NCBI GenBank assembly: GCA_963989385.1
Contig: OZ022500.1
Coordinates: forward strand, 18,924,460-18,988,459
DNA: 64,000 bases
Source: Ctena decussata
Taxonomy: Eukaryota; Mollusca; Bivalvia; Lucinida; Lucinidae
Direction of reading: 5' to 3'
This document shows positions 46,432 through 57,225 of this stretch, in pieces (position 1 is the first letter of the stretch; every line of letters begins with the position of its first letter). The notes under the pieces were generated by a model. It was given only the letters and a program-made list of their open reading frames with translations, ran no database searches and was not told where the DNA came from. The translations under genes and the position numbers were made by a program.

Positions 46432-46667
46432 GAGACGGGACACGACAAAACCAACAATGTGGTTGTGCGCCGAGCAAAGACTCAGATCAGCCTGGGCATC
46501 CGCCCAGTCTGATCAGAGTATTCGCTGTCCGCATGAAGGTAGCTGAGACCCTTAGCTATCCTTTACGCGCTTAGTGAAGAGTCTGATCAGACTGGGCAGA
46601 TTCCCAGGCTGATCTGAGACTGCGCTGGGCGCACTACCACATTGTTGGTTTTGTCGTGTCGAGGCTC
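46432..46667. mobile_element. Hairpin MITE, copy 14
   Basis: Full copy starting GAGACGGGACACGAC, with ATAC duplication (46428-46431, 46668-46671). It lies only 65 bp from copy 13. Confidence 0.92.
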
Positions 46668-47416
46668 ATACATGTATTATTGCACAGCGTATTCTGGATG
46701 ACAGACCCAATCAGTGAAGAGTGACTATAGAGGCAGTATCAACAGAGCCACATTGGAACAGTCAGTTATAGAACAACTGGGAATTTAAAGTAGATCAGTA
46801 GGGAAGGATCAGGAGCCGACAATCAATTTCCACATTCTACCCCAAATACAACTGACTTCCTCCACCTTTTTCGAGGGGAGATTATACTATATATTTTTTC
46901 CTGAGTAGAAGATGGTTTGTTCGAAGTGTGACTTTTACAGTATAAAGCGAAGACATGTTATAGACAAAAAGCATTAGTACGGGGTCACTGCACTTTATAA
47001 CATAAATCGACCTCAGGGTGGTAAAACCGGATCTGTAAATTATTTCTTTACGCTTTCGAGATTATGTTATTTCCAAATGTGAGATATGTACCGTTATTAT
47101 CACGTGCTCGTGGCGTACATTTTGCTTACCCTAAAATTGCAGACGCATTTAGATGTACGTGTCAAAATAGTTCGCTTTATTCAAACATGGAATATGCACG
47201 GTTTGACATTTAACGTGATAATTATATAATTATATAATTTCCATTTGCGCAGAGTGTAAAAATTCATTTGATGTATCTCCTAGGAATTAACTTAATCGAG
47301 TCACGAGCAGGGAATAAGGGGAAGACTGATCGATGCGCTATCTTATCAAGCTTTTCTGTCCGCATCAACAACATTTGGTCCCTCAGGTACACCCATGATT
47401 AACTATGTATTTACAA

Positions 47417-48070
47417 GAGCTGTTACGAAACGATAAAGATCCATTACGAAACGACAAAGAGTAATAGTTACCAAACGACTTGGTCATTAACGAAACGAGT
47501 AAGAGCTGTTACGAAACGAAAAGGAGTCATAGTTACCAAACGACCTGATGACCGGGTCATTTGGTAACTATGACACTTTTTCGTTATGTAACAGCTCTTT
47601 TTCGTTTCAAAACATCCTTAAAAACATGAAACATACAATGGTTGTTACAAAACGAAAAAGAGCTGTTACGAAACGAAAAAAGAATCAAATTTAGCAAAGG
47701 ACTTGATGACTGGGTCATTTGGTACTTATGACTCCTTTTCGTTTCGTAACAGCTCTTTTACTTGTCGTAACATACTTAAAAACATATAACATACAAGGGA
47801 TGTTATGAAACGAAAAGGAGCTGTTACGAAACATAAAAGTCATTTTTACCAAACGACATGATGACTCTTTTTCATTCGAAACAGCTCTTTTTCGTTTCGT
47901 AACATCCTTAGAACATATAACATACAAGGGGTGTTACGAAACGAAAAAGAGCAGTTAAGGTCGAAAAAGAGTCATAGTTACCAAACGATCTACACAGGTC
48001 GTTTGGTAACTATGACCTGTACATGTCGTTTGGTAACTATGACTTTTTTTCGTTCTTCGTTTCGTAATAT
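47417..48070. repeat. Tandem array of GAAACGAAAAAG palindromes
   Basis: About four units, each GTTACGAAACGAAAAAGAGC, then AGTCATAGTTACCAAACGAC and its mirror GTCATTTGGTAACTATGAC, then GCTCTTTTTCGTTTCGTAAC, joined by ATCCTTAAAAACATATAACA. Confidence 0.9.
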
Positions 48071-48295
48071 CCTTAAAACATAGAGCATAGTTATCCAGGT
48101 GTGAGGTAGCTACTTTTTGAGACTGAAGGTATATGGGCTAAAATCCCTGCTTTTCGGCATTTTTGGAAACCTTTAGCGAGAACAATTTTCATCTCTTTCA
48201 AAAGGGGTCAACTATAAATAAAATGAATCTGCTCCTACAGGCGCAGTATGATCTGGGTATGCACTGTTTGTTCATACCTATCGTTTCCAATATTT

Positions 48296-48530
48296 GAACC
48301 GCGACACGAGAAACCAACAAAGTGCATATGCGCTCAGCGAAGACTCAGATCAGCCTGGGCATCCGCCCAGCCTGATCAGAGTCCTCGCTGTCAGCATAAA
48401 GCTAGCTTAGACCCTTAGCTACCCTTTAAGTGCTTAGCAAAGCGTCTGATAAGACTGGGCTGATGGCCAGGCTGATTTGAGTCTGAGCTGTGCGCACAAC
48501 CACTTTGTTGGTTTTCTCGTGTCGCGGCTC
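48296..48530. mobile_element. Hairpin MITE, copy 15
   Basis: Full copy starting GAACCGCGACACGAG, with ATTT duplication (48292-48295, 48531-48534). Confidence 0.92.
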
Positions 48531-49799
48531 ATTTAGAACTTTTTAGGTAAATCTACTGCCATCAGTTGCTTTTACATTGTATAAAGGCAAACCGCCCTGG
48601 TTTAAACAAGTCGGAAACCCTGTCATATACTTCTGCCCGCTTCAAAATCATGTAATTTCAGCCTCTCTGCTTCTTTATCACTTTTCGAAATTGAAATAGA
48701 TGTATTTACAACGTTCTCCTTTATCATGTTTATACCCATTTAAAAGAGTTTTAACATTCTTGAGAACATACAGGAATAAAGTTTAGGGAGTCTAGAGACA
48801 GAAATTTTACTGAGTTGTCAGTTTGTGTCATACATGTACTATTATTTCATCAATATCGGTGTTACCCGCTATTATATACTAATATGCATGTTTTAACGTA
48901 TTAACAATACGATTCACGCACCTATAATGACCCGGTATGTGGCTTTTCATATGCATGATTCAGGGCAATACTCCGACACTATAGGGTCAAGTGGCACGTT
49001 TACGTTTCCAGGTATTAATGAAAGACTTGTGTGTAAGAGTTATACAGATTCAGATTATGTAAAAATGGAAGAGCAGGCGGCATTGTGTAAAAAAAAAATG
49101 ATAAAAAAATAAAGTGAAAATAATCTGACTTGTAAACTGCTGCTAAAGGTTTGGCACAAATTCACGATAGCTGATCATGGCCTGAAACGATGATTTTATA
49201 GACACGCATAATGCGTGTAAGAATCAGCAAGGTAATGGCGATGAGGCCGAAAAAAAAGTGCCCACACATTTTTGTTATTTTTTGTAGCATTGTGGTTGTA
49301 TTTATGGGATAATAACGATTAAACATGGCTTTCATTGCATTAACATTTACCAAGTGCCGACAGTCTCGGTTTTCAACAGCTCCCTTGGGACCTGGCAAAT
49401 GTTAATACATGAAAAACCATGCTATATAGTCAAAATGTAAGTTTTGGGACAAACAGGTCTGAGCAAACAGCGCAAACCCGCTGACCCAGATCAGACTGTC
49501 CTAAAGAAGCAGTATCATCAGAATCCACGCTGTTTCCATCTCATCTGCATCTTTTGGATGCATTACTACTTTGTCAAACCAAACTAATCCCTTTTAAGGA
49601 TAAGTAAGGCAAAAGTTTCTTGCATTCCATTTTTTAAGCTTAAAGATTCTTTTTCTTTAGTGCTACGCTTGTAAACTTTCAGTAGGTACTGAGAGCGTAT
49701 TTAAAAAAAAAACTATGTTACTACCAAATTTGCCTTCAGTTTTGTTCTGTTTTGTAAGTTAAAAAATTAAATAGATGAAAATAGATGTTGGTGCTGTTA

Positions 49800-50010
49800 T
49801 GATTAGAGTAGCTGAATGACCGCCTATTTGAGAAAGAGCTGCTCATTCGGTTTACCGTGCATGTCTTTCGTGACCTTGTGTCAATTTTTCCGTGTGTGTG
49901 TGCTTCTTTCCCTATTGGTTTTTGAGAGCGCCTGTGGGATTTGATTGTATTAATTCCTGACCATTGCCTATCTTTTTACTTTACTGTGTAGCTTTTGCAG
50001 CTTCGCATTC
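49800..50010 (+). repeat. Dispersed repeat, member 2 (right part)
   Basis: AGCTGAATGACCGCCTATTT, GAAAGAGCTGCTCATTCGGT and GGGATTTGATTGTATTAATT. Confidence 0.6.
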
Positions 50011-50833
50011 TTATACCTCTATTTTTTCCACTTTTTCCGCTTTAAATTGCATTTAATTTACACTGAAAATCACTCCTTCACCATGATACCCATTCCCCTA
50101 TTCCACGCCTTCGGGGAGCATCCATCGGTTCCACCGATGTTCTTGTTGGTAACGCTTACGATCGTATTTTCGGTCGAAAGCCACTTTGTATAGTACAGAC
50201 TCGGTCGAAAGCACAGGTGGTCAAATTGGTATTTACCTTCTTCATGGTAGTTCCGAATTAATAGACTCTGATAATAAGAAAATATTCTTAGCGGTGCATG
50301 ACTTCATAATTAAATCTAAAAGATTTTGAGTTAAATATCTAAAACATCATTTCTGATATAAACTTGCATATGATTTAGTTAGAAGACCTGAGGTTAATGT
50401 AAGCAACAGTGACCATGATTCATCTACATATTTATATAGGGCAACTTGAATACTTAAATACCCAATTACTTGAATACTTAAAACTCCTTAGTCCGTACAT
50501 AGCCAACGAGATATACTGAACTCCATTCCCCGTCCCACATGCGGGAGCATCAATACACTTTGTGGTGCCCCCGCATGTGGGTATGCACATAAACATATAT
50601 ATATGTTAAAATAGACAAGTTGATTCAGTCGACAAACACGATAGATAGTATATATTCTGTGTTATTGCATTATTGAGGGATACAGATTCAAATAAGTCTC
50701 TTGACTTCCTTCTGGATCCCTATTGTATAATATATGTATTTATTTCATAATGTCCATTGAATGTGTGTTTATTATACGAAAGAAATACAGTTTAAACCAA
50801 ATTTGTATTACTCCCGTGGATATGATCTGGCCT

Positions 50834-50973
50834 GGAGGTCATTAAACTTGAGTACATTCTCAAACTCAAAATAAAGGACACTTATTGGCTGCTTCCGAGC
50901 ACATGCTGCTCGGAAGCAGCCAATCAGTGTCCTTTATTTTGAGTTTGTGATTATTCTTAAGTTTTATAACCTC
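50834..50973. mobile_element. CCAAT-core hairpin, copy 2
   Basis: Same family; the loop is CACATGCTG and the right stem has GAGTTTGTGATTATTC. Confidence 0.85.
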
Positions 50974-51038
50974 GAACCCTGACGTACTAATTGCATGGTT
51001 TTTAATAGGTCTATACTGTCTTTAAGTTTATGTACCTT

Positions 51039-51572
51039 TTAAAGGTAGGTTCCTGTACTTTGGAATGCATCAGAATTTTGATGATCTTTCATCCAAATTG
51101 TTGGAAAGCACTTATAAAAGGGAATGAATAAGTTTCACTAAAAAGTGTAAATAAAAAAAATATTAGAAAAGTTGTTTTGCAAGGGATTTCCAAACTCTGC
51201 TTCGCACACCAGTTAGCGCTATTTTTAGTTCGCGCCTAAAATAGATAACGCGGCTGAGATCATGCTGCATTGCATTTTGGGATAGTTTTAATCCATCCAC
51301 CATGAGAGCTCACGACAAGGGAAAATTGACCTTTGGAGAATGGCATCAGAAATTGCGCACTTATAGACATAATAAACATAGTTATTTTTAGAACTGGAAT
51401 TCCAACACAAGAAAATAAACCAAAAGGGAAAACGACTATTTTCTTCGACATCTGACGAGTTTCTAGGTAGCAACAAATTCAGAAAAATGAAGAGAATTCA
51501 ATACTGCTCAGAAAAAGACGAAATTATTTTGTGGACATAATTGTTATCGCTAGCACAGGAACCTACCTTTAA
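51039..51572. mobile_element. TTAA-flanked DNA element (AGGTAGGTTCCTGT ends)
   Basis: TTAAAGGTAGGTTCCTGT at the left and ACAGGAACCTACCTTTAA at the right are exact mirrors (18 bp). 534 bp with no long frame. Confidence 0.82.
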
Positions 51573-51719
51573 GCTGTGAATTTACAGATTTGTTTAATGT
51601 TCGGTGCTGTTTAATTTATTTTGTTCTCATTTTATCCCTTCTATAATAAAAATAGAAAATAGGTAAAAATAGTTGTTAAATGTTATTCGTATAAATTGCT
51701 TAGTCTGTTGTATCCCTTC

Positions 51720-51930
51720 TGCTGGTCTAAATGAGATAGCTACGTTGCCACCTACGTGTATTTGGGAAAGAGCTGCTGACTCGGTTTATCACTTGTAATT
51801 TATTGTTTGTTGGGATGTCTTTGTCTTTGTCTTTGTCAATCTTTCTCTCTGATGTTGGGGATAGGGTTTGGGATCTGATTCAGTCAGTTTCCGAAGTGTA
51901 GTTACTCTTTAACTTTGTACAAAATAGTTC
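51720..51930 (+). repeat. Dispersed repeat, member 3
   Basis: GGGAAAGAGCTGCTGACTCG and GGGATCTGATTCAGTCAG. Confidence 0.55.
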
Positions 51931-52556
51931 CTTAAAATTAACCTTACTAAAAATCCGCAATTTGCCGCTAACCATTTTGTTTTCGTCACATTGTGGTCAG
52001 TAATTCGAAAAAAGGTTGTTTTCTTTTGCTGAGCTAGCTTTCTCCCCATGTTCATAAGCAACATTCGTGGGCAGTATTAGACCGCAAAATAGATTTTAAA
52101 GGACATGCTGGACGTTCTAATGCAATCGTGTAAAGGTTAGTGCTACCGAATAAGTCGTAGGCATCAGGAAATGGCATTTATAAGCTCAAGCTTACAGCCA
52201 GATGCTAGAATGTTAAAAACTGTATATTGATGTACCTATGTTGTAATTGATAAATAAAATATTGTTTAAACCAAGTCGTAGGCATAGCTTAATTGGCAAT
52301 GTCTACACGACTAGCATCTTGAAATGGTAGCAGAACAATAATATGAACTATCTACATGTAACTCAACAGGATATTGTTGTCAAAAGGTTATCGCACAGCG
52401 AAACTTGTGTCAACTCTTAAAATGTTATATGGGAGGACACCATGACCGCGTTGATACCTTCAGTGTGTCCTTTTCTAAACCTATTTCCGACCTGGTGGAT
52501 AGTAAAGCTTTCAGTTACTGGATTTTCATTTTCACTGACTTGTCCCATCAGGGTTC

Positions 52557-52692
52557 GAGGTTATAAAACTTGAGAATAATCTCAAACTCAAAATAAAGGA
52601 CACTGATTGGCTGCTTCCGAGCATGTGCTCGGAAGCAGCCAATCAGTGTCCTTTATTTTGACTTTGAGAATGTACTCAAGTTTTATAACCTC
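52557..52692. mobile_element. CCAAT-core hairpin, copy 3
   Basis: Best preserved: GAGGTTATAAAACTTGAGAA at the left mirrors the right end nearly throughout. Confidence 0.88.
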
Positions 52693-53626
52693 CGGGCCAG
52701 GCATATAGACATGACGGTTGTATCATAATTGCCAGGTTAGCTTTCTACTCGCGAGCACCTGATCACTCTTTCTTTATAGGGATCCATGTTTGTGTTTGTA
52801 TTTCGGATTTGTCGATGTTTATATGGATTATATGAGTTCGGGCTTATAATTTTTTTTTTGACCGCTCTACTAAACAGAACCCGCTTTGATAGAACTGCGC
52901 GAAACCATATGTTTAAAGAAAGGCATAAACTCTGAAGATGTGTTATGAGCAGGATTGACATGAAAAACACATGCACTCACACTGTTCACGTCATTCCACC
53001 CCAAATACCCAACGGTTGTCAGATATCGAAATGTGTTTCTTATGTAAGACACCATTTTCCATAATTAATATGCACAAATCTGTAAAATTACAGACTTTAA
53101 TATCTATAGATTTATAAACAGTCTTTATTTTTAAAGACTGTCTTTAAGGTTATGGCTTTCTTAGACCTGATTAAGACAAACACTCTTGTTGATTGGCTGC
53201 CTTTATCCTATATAATACAACAAGCCAGATAAGGTGGTGATTTGTGGTAAATACAAACATCTGAATAAATTCATTAAAATTTAATGCATCTCCCTGAAAT
53301 TTAGCATACTTCTTATTTTTTAGTGTTTTGTACAGCTTAGAATACAAAAATGCGCGACATGATATTAAAGAAATGTTTTTATACGGAAAGATCAAAGGGT
53401 AATTTTCTGCACAAAAATCTAAAAAAAAATTAAAATGTATTTTAAGGTCAGAAGGTACTTTAATGCGTTAAATGGGCATCCTAGCAATTATTTGTTCCAA
53501 CTCTTTCTCAAATTGTTAGTTGGAGCAAATGAAAACAGTAGCTTATTCTCAAACGTTCAAGTATGTATTATGGGCAATGTATACTGGATTCAATCATGAA
53601 ATATAGAATAAACAGATATACTGTAC

Positions 53627-53718
53627 CTATATCATTTAGCTGCATAAATACTCCATTACTGTGACCACGGCAGGTGTGTAAAAAGAAATTGGACAGAGGC
53701 TGTTTTTATCTGCTTCGC
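53627..53718 (-). pseudogene. Exon 3 candidate: end of the ApeC-like module, frame disrupted
   Basis: The segment ends in LHTCRGHSNGVFMQLNDI, which resembles the CCRxDG strand that follows the WPxGxY motif in ApeC domains. It finishes phase 1 at a GTACAG donor, matching exon 4. A good pyrimidine-rich acceptor at 53719-53720 gives a phase-1 start in frame with exon 2, reading EADKNSLCPISF. The two halves lie in different frames and meet at a run of five T on the coding strand (about 53680-53684). An alternative acceptor near 53877 opens a longer frame that is also shifted at the same run. This may be a sequencing or assembly length error in the homopolymer, a real frameshift, or a wrong acceptor choice. 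Confidence 0.35.
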
Positions 53719-54614
53719 CTGATAATGTGTGAAAGAGCTGAAAAAATTGCTTTGATCCCCTTTTGAATGCACTAAAGTATCATCAGACTTAAATTCATTT
53801 TCAATAACGATGGTTGTTTTACAGATTTTTGCGCAGAATATTACCCTTAGATCTTTATGGTCGTCTACGGATTCATGTAAGACAGGAAAAGTAATAAGCA
53901 AATGTGAGAACAGCAAGACAGACAACCGCTTTTTATTCTAGACCCTTGTTTGCACAGTTAAGAATAAAAAAGAAAAATGGCGGCTCTAACTAGACTGCAC
54001 GCATATGTGAAACGTTGCAGCAGCCTGATCAGAGAAAACGCTACTTGTTTAAGAACTGAAAACCTTTTATGTCTGTCAAAACTCGTGAATGAAAGTCTAC
54101 TTTCACTTTCGTTTTATCATACTGAAAAGAATTTTATGAAAACAAAACGAACACAAAATCCCATCTATTGCGCACAGGAGTTAGCAAAACGTTTTAATTG
54201 CATTCTTGCAATCAACTCTTTTAACTCTTAACCTGCTGAATAGGTGTCAAACAACAATAACAGCAATCTATCTTTCATGTTACTTTGGTCAGCAAGTTGA
54301 CTTTTCAAAACAAAAGTACCGTTAGGAATGGCTAATCTCTTCGATGACTGTGCGTGCACTTGATTTGCGCCCGTCGCACGCCGCTGGCGTAAGCCTATAT
54401 TATTAGTAACGGCTCATCAGCTTGGTATTTGATGTCCCACTTCATTGTGCGGCGAGGAGTCTTGGTGCAAATCAAATACACCCAATCGGAGCATGCTCGG
54501 CCAATTCCGTGAATCAGACGATTTACGAATTTGGCCGAGCGGTGTTCCGATTTCAGTTACACCCTCTGTGATCCAGCTCTGGTCGGTTCTTCTCTCTATT
54601 ATAGTGTAATATAC

Positions 54615-54616
<2 letters not shown>

Positions 54617-54647
<31 letters not shown>

Positions 54648-54706
54648 ATTATTGTTGTTACTATTACTATTATTATTGTTATTAATACTATTATTATTAA
54701 GATTGA
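54617..54706. repeat. (TTA)n-rich microsatellite
   Basis: An interrupted TTA/ATT run of about 90 bp. Confidence 0.9.
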
Positions 54707-54733
54707 AAAAAACATGTGACTATAAAAGATGAT

Positions 54734-54844
54734 ATCCCAGCGGGCACGTGGCGTCGAGGTAGCGTCGTACTGACGTCAATGTGGCGTCATTACGTCGCAT
54801 TGACGTCGCGACGACGTCGTTTCTGCGTCTCGTGCCCGCAGGGA
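54734..54844. mobile_element. Small GGGCAC-ended element, first of a pair
   Basis: CCCAGCGGGCACG...CGTGCCCGCAGGG ends around repeated TGACGTC/ACGTCG words. Confidence 0.6.
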
Positions 54845-54864
54845 TACTGAAGCTGTCAGCCTTC

Positions 54865-54972
54865 CCAGTGGGCACGCGGCGTTGAATCGACATTGGATCG
54901 GCGGTGATTCAGCGTCACGACGTTGAACCAACGTTTGTTGGGTGTTGATTCAGCGTTGTGTGCCCAATGGGT
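54865..54972. mobile_element. Small GGGCAC-ended element, second of a pair
   Basis: CCCAGTGGGCACGCGG at the left, GTGTGCCCAATGGGTTGG at the right, around CGTTGAA/TTCAGCG words. Confidence 0.6.
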
Positions 54973-55270
54973 TGGATTTTCAAACTCGTATAGGTCTATG
55001 TAGGTAGTTAGACAAACATTGGTATTACTTCTAGTTAAAATGTTGTTATATTCATGTTTATATCAACTACTTCTAGTTTATATGTATGTACACTTTAGTC
55101 ACAGAATTCTTGTATAGCACCTTAATATTTACATGTATGTCATCAAATATATGTATCTGTATTGCTACACCAACTGGAGAGGACAAATATAGGCAGTGCC
55201 TACGTCCAATCCATTGGCTCATGTATGTACTTTTATATATATGTTGCCATGAAATTGTGAATAAATAAAA

Positions 55271-55515
55271 AACCTGCTGAATAAATTAACATGCCACACC
55301 CACTTTGAATTTTCAACCAATTGGATTGCTTGATACTAGTTATTGCTTTGAATTTACAATCAGAATGACAAATAGTGGAAATTATTTTTTTATTTATTTA
55401 TATGTCTTTTTTAAAAGACAAATAGTGTAGATCCTGATCAGATGGCTTCTGCGGAAGCCAGCTGATCTGGATCTACACTGTTTGCAAGGCAGGATAGTTT
55501 CGTGCTCAGCGGGTT
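55271..55515. mobile_element. Inverted-repeat element with AACCYGCTGA ends
   Basis: AACCTGCTGAATAAATTAAC at the left; GTGCTCAGCGGGTT at the right. A 65-bp hairpin (AGTGTAGATCCTGATCAG...) lies at 55421-55485. Confidence 0.65.
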
Positions 55516-55673
55516 AAGGGTTAAAGACAGAACAGTGTGGTACCGAATCTGAGTCACGATAAGCATGGCTATGCAGAATTTAGAACTCCAAACATTGAGC
55601 GATAACAACTGGTATTGCGCACTGAAAACCCTCCAACCATGCGATGAGGGCATATGAAACTGAAAAAGCTTAC

Positions 55674-55988
55674 CTGAAGGGCACCTGTTTTTTGTTCCGT
55701 ATATCCCATATTGCCCCCTCGGCCATTCTGTCACGTTTGTGTCTCCTCTGTTCGCATGGCTGCAGAAGTTTAGCTGTATGCTATGTTGACCATAAGGTCC
55801 AAGCAGTTCTAGAAGGTCCAGGTCTGTATCATTCCAGCCTATTTTGCCCAGAGAAGATTCATAAAGCTGGATGGTCTGCTTGAAAGTTATGTTCATGTAT
55901 CCATAGTCCCAGCTGTCGATATCTTGGTCTGGACAACCATAGGTGGATTTTGGGAGTATGTATTCTCCTTGTGGCCATTGTGGGTCAC
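55674..55988 (-). CDS. Exon 2: ApeC (apextrin C-terminal)-like module
   Basis: This 315-nt exon is phase 1 at both ends. It has a clean acceptor (TTTTTAATTATAG) and donor (CAG|GTAAGC). It encodes 105 residues with two related motifs: WPQGEYILPKSTYGCP near residues 4-19, then NFCSHAN...EWPRGQYGIYGTKNRCPSG at the end. WPxGxYxxxxxxxxCP pairs separated by an FC strand are the hallmark of ApeC domains in apextrins and related molluscan secreted proteins. Family knowledge says some ApeC proteins bind peptidoglycan. The usual second half (WDDED... and CCR.DG) is not in this exon and is only hinted at in exon 3. The symmetric 1-1 phase suits an extracellular module. Recognition of the fold is moderately sure; the ligand is unknown. 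Confidence 0.82.
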
Positions 55989-56426
55989 CTATAATTAAAA
56001 ATGCAACTATTTTCATCTTGCGCTTGTGCTGGGAACAGTCGGCGGAGCCCTAACACATCGTCAAACGTTACTTATAGCTCTCCAAACTATTTTCATCATA
56101 CAATGGTTGAGAAATCAATTAAATAAACAAATAAAACATGATAAATGCAATTTGAATGTAAATGGGTACGCTTTCACCGTACGCCAACTCTGCCATTTTC
56201 AGTTTTGCTTCCATTCTCAATATGGTTCAACTCATGAATGAAAGAAATTTGTTGGTCATATTTAACACCGTTTGACACTCAGCCAAATAAAAAAGAAAAA
56301 TAGAAAAAAAACGTTTACATAACATCTGACGGACTTATTCAAACTGAACCATGAAAGAAATACGGTGCGGTCTAACGGGGGTTTACAGCTAGTTTGAGAG
56401 TAAATATTTCATACAGACCTGGCTCC

Positions 56427-56657
56427 GAGGTTATAAAACTTTTTTCATGCTCAGCTGAGTTGAGCATGAAATTTTACCTGCTTATAAATAGCAAATTACT
56501 GATAAGTACAGTTGTTTTCTTGCTGAGTTTAGCTGAGTGTAAAATTTTCTCTGCTTATGAATATGAAAATGCCAACATTAGTTGGCATTTTCATATTTAT
56601 CAGCAGAGAAAATTTTATGCTCAGCTGAGTTGATCACGAAAAAAGTTTTATAACCTC
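56427..56657. mobile_element. Related hairpin with TATAAAACTT ends, different core
   Basis: It shares GAGGTTATAAAACTT ends with the CCAAT-core hairpins, but the interior is CATGCTCAGCTGAG and AATATGAAAATGCCAACATT with its mirror. The arms are asymmetric. Confidence 0.7.
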
Positions 56658-56756
56658 GGGGCATGATTCCCAGATATGTTGGACTAGACAAACCGATCGA
56701 ATACAGAAGTCGCACGACAGATCGCGTATCGTAATGAAATAAAATCTTTATATATG

Positions 56757-56915
56757 CAGAGTCCCAGATAAGGTGGGTATTGGGGATAATTCATAGATAT
56801 TTTTCTTATTTCAAAACAAAAGCATATTATGTTTTATGGAGGAATATGGATTTTTCCCTTAATTATACAAGTTACCCTTTCTTATCTGGAGCACTGTATA
56901 ATATGCGATATCTAA
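56757..56915. mobile_element. Second member of the AGAGC...AGATAA element family
   Basis: Ends CAGAGTCCCAGATAAGGTGG and CCTTTCTTATCTGGAGCACTG match those at 13092-13297; the interior differs. It lies 78 bp from exon 1. Confidence 0.6.
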
Positions 56916-56992
56916 TTTGCTAATTTAAAATCAGAAAATACCATTCTTGTGATAAAACCAATAGAAACACTGAAATAAGTAATGTGTTTTAC

Positions 56993-57056
56993 CTTCAGAA
57001 ATCACAATGATATTTGAGAGCAAAAGAACTAAACATAATTCTACATTCGCTGGCAT
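56993..57056 (-). CDS. Exon 1: start codon and signal peptide of a secreted protein
   Basis: The reading frame starts with ATG at 57056 and encodes 21 residues plus one base (phase 1) before a GTAAAA donor at 56992. The peptide has a short polar start (MPANVE), a hydrophobic core (LCLVLLLSNIIVI) and SE-G at the junction, which is a typical cleavable signal peptide. The phase-1 G joins the next exon at 55988 to restore a Gly codon. The start is chosen because this ATG directly precedes the hydrophobic core and both splice phases agree. The product would enter the secretory pathway. No cDNA is available here, so the transcription start and any 5' untranslated exon are unknown. Confidence 0.72.
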
Positions 57057-57139
57057 CTCCGCGTATTGTAAAGCTTTCTGTCGGTATATCTAAAGCATAG
57101 GCAACCGATTAGTGCTGATTAACATGCCTTTGGCGCTGC

Positions 57140-57225
57140 TGAAATGTTTAAATATTCATTAGACTTTTCATATAGAAACCTACTTCGATAATTATGTGAC
57201 TAAGCGCATGGATTGGCGTCGTTAG
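57140..57225 (-). promoter_or_regulatory. Possible core promoter upstream of exon 1
   Basis: On the minus strand a TATTTAAA-like box lies at 57148-57154, about 92 bp before the ATG, and a CCAAT sequence lies near 57212-57216. A tandem-core repeat element begins at 57226, so any proximal promoter is squeezed into about 170 bp. These are short, common motifs; there is no start-site evidence. Confidence 0.25.

Larger units (their letters stand above)
46090..53626. other. Intron between exons 3 and 4 (about 7.5 kb)
   Basis: It carries three hairpin MITEs (46176, 46432, 48296), the GAAACGAAAAAG palindrome array (47417-48070), two members of a dispersed repeat (49800, 51720), two CCAAT-core hairpins (50834, 52557) and a TTAA-flanked element (51039-51572). 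46672-47410, 48535-49790 and 52693-53620 are otherwise unassigned. Confidence 0.55.

Noticed and set aside
48927..49112. Plus-strand frame with RYVAFHMHDSGQYS
   Set aside because: It looks coding-like for 28 residues with a possible GTATTA donor, but no acceptor AG precedes it and no partner exon was found on the plus strand.
53977..54231. Plus-strand frame of 84 codons starting MAALTRLHAYV
   Set aside because: No splice context, no recognisable domain, and no match to the gene's orientation; it could be chance in a moderately open stretch.
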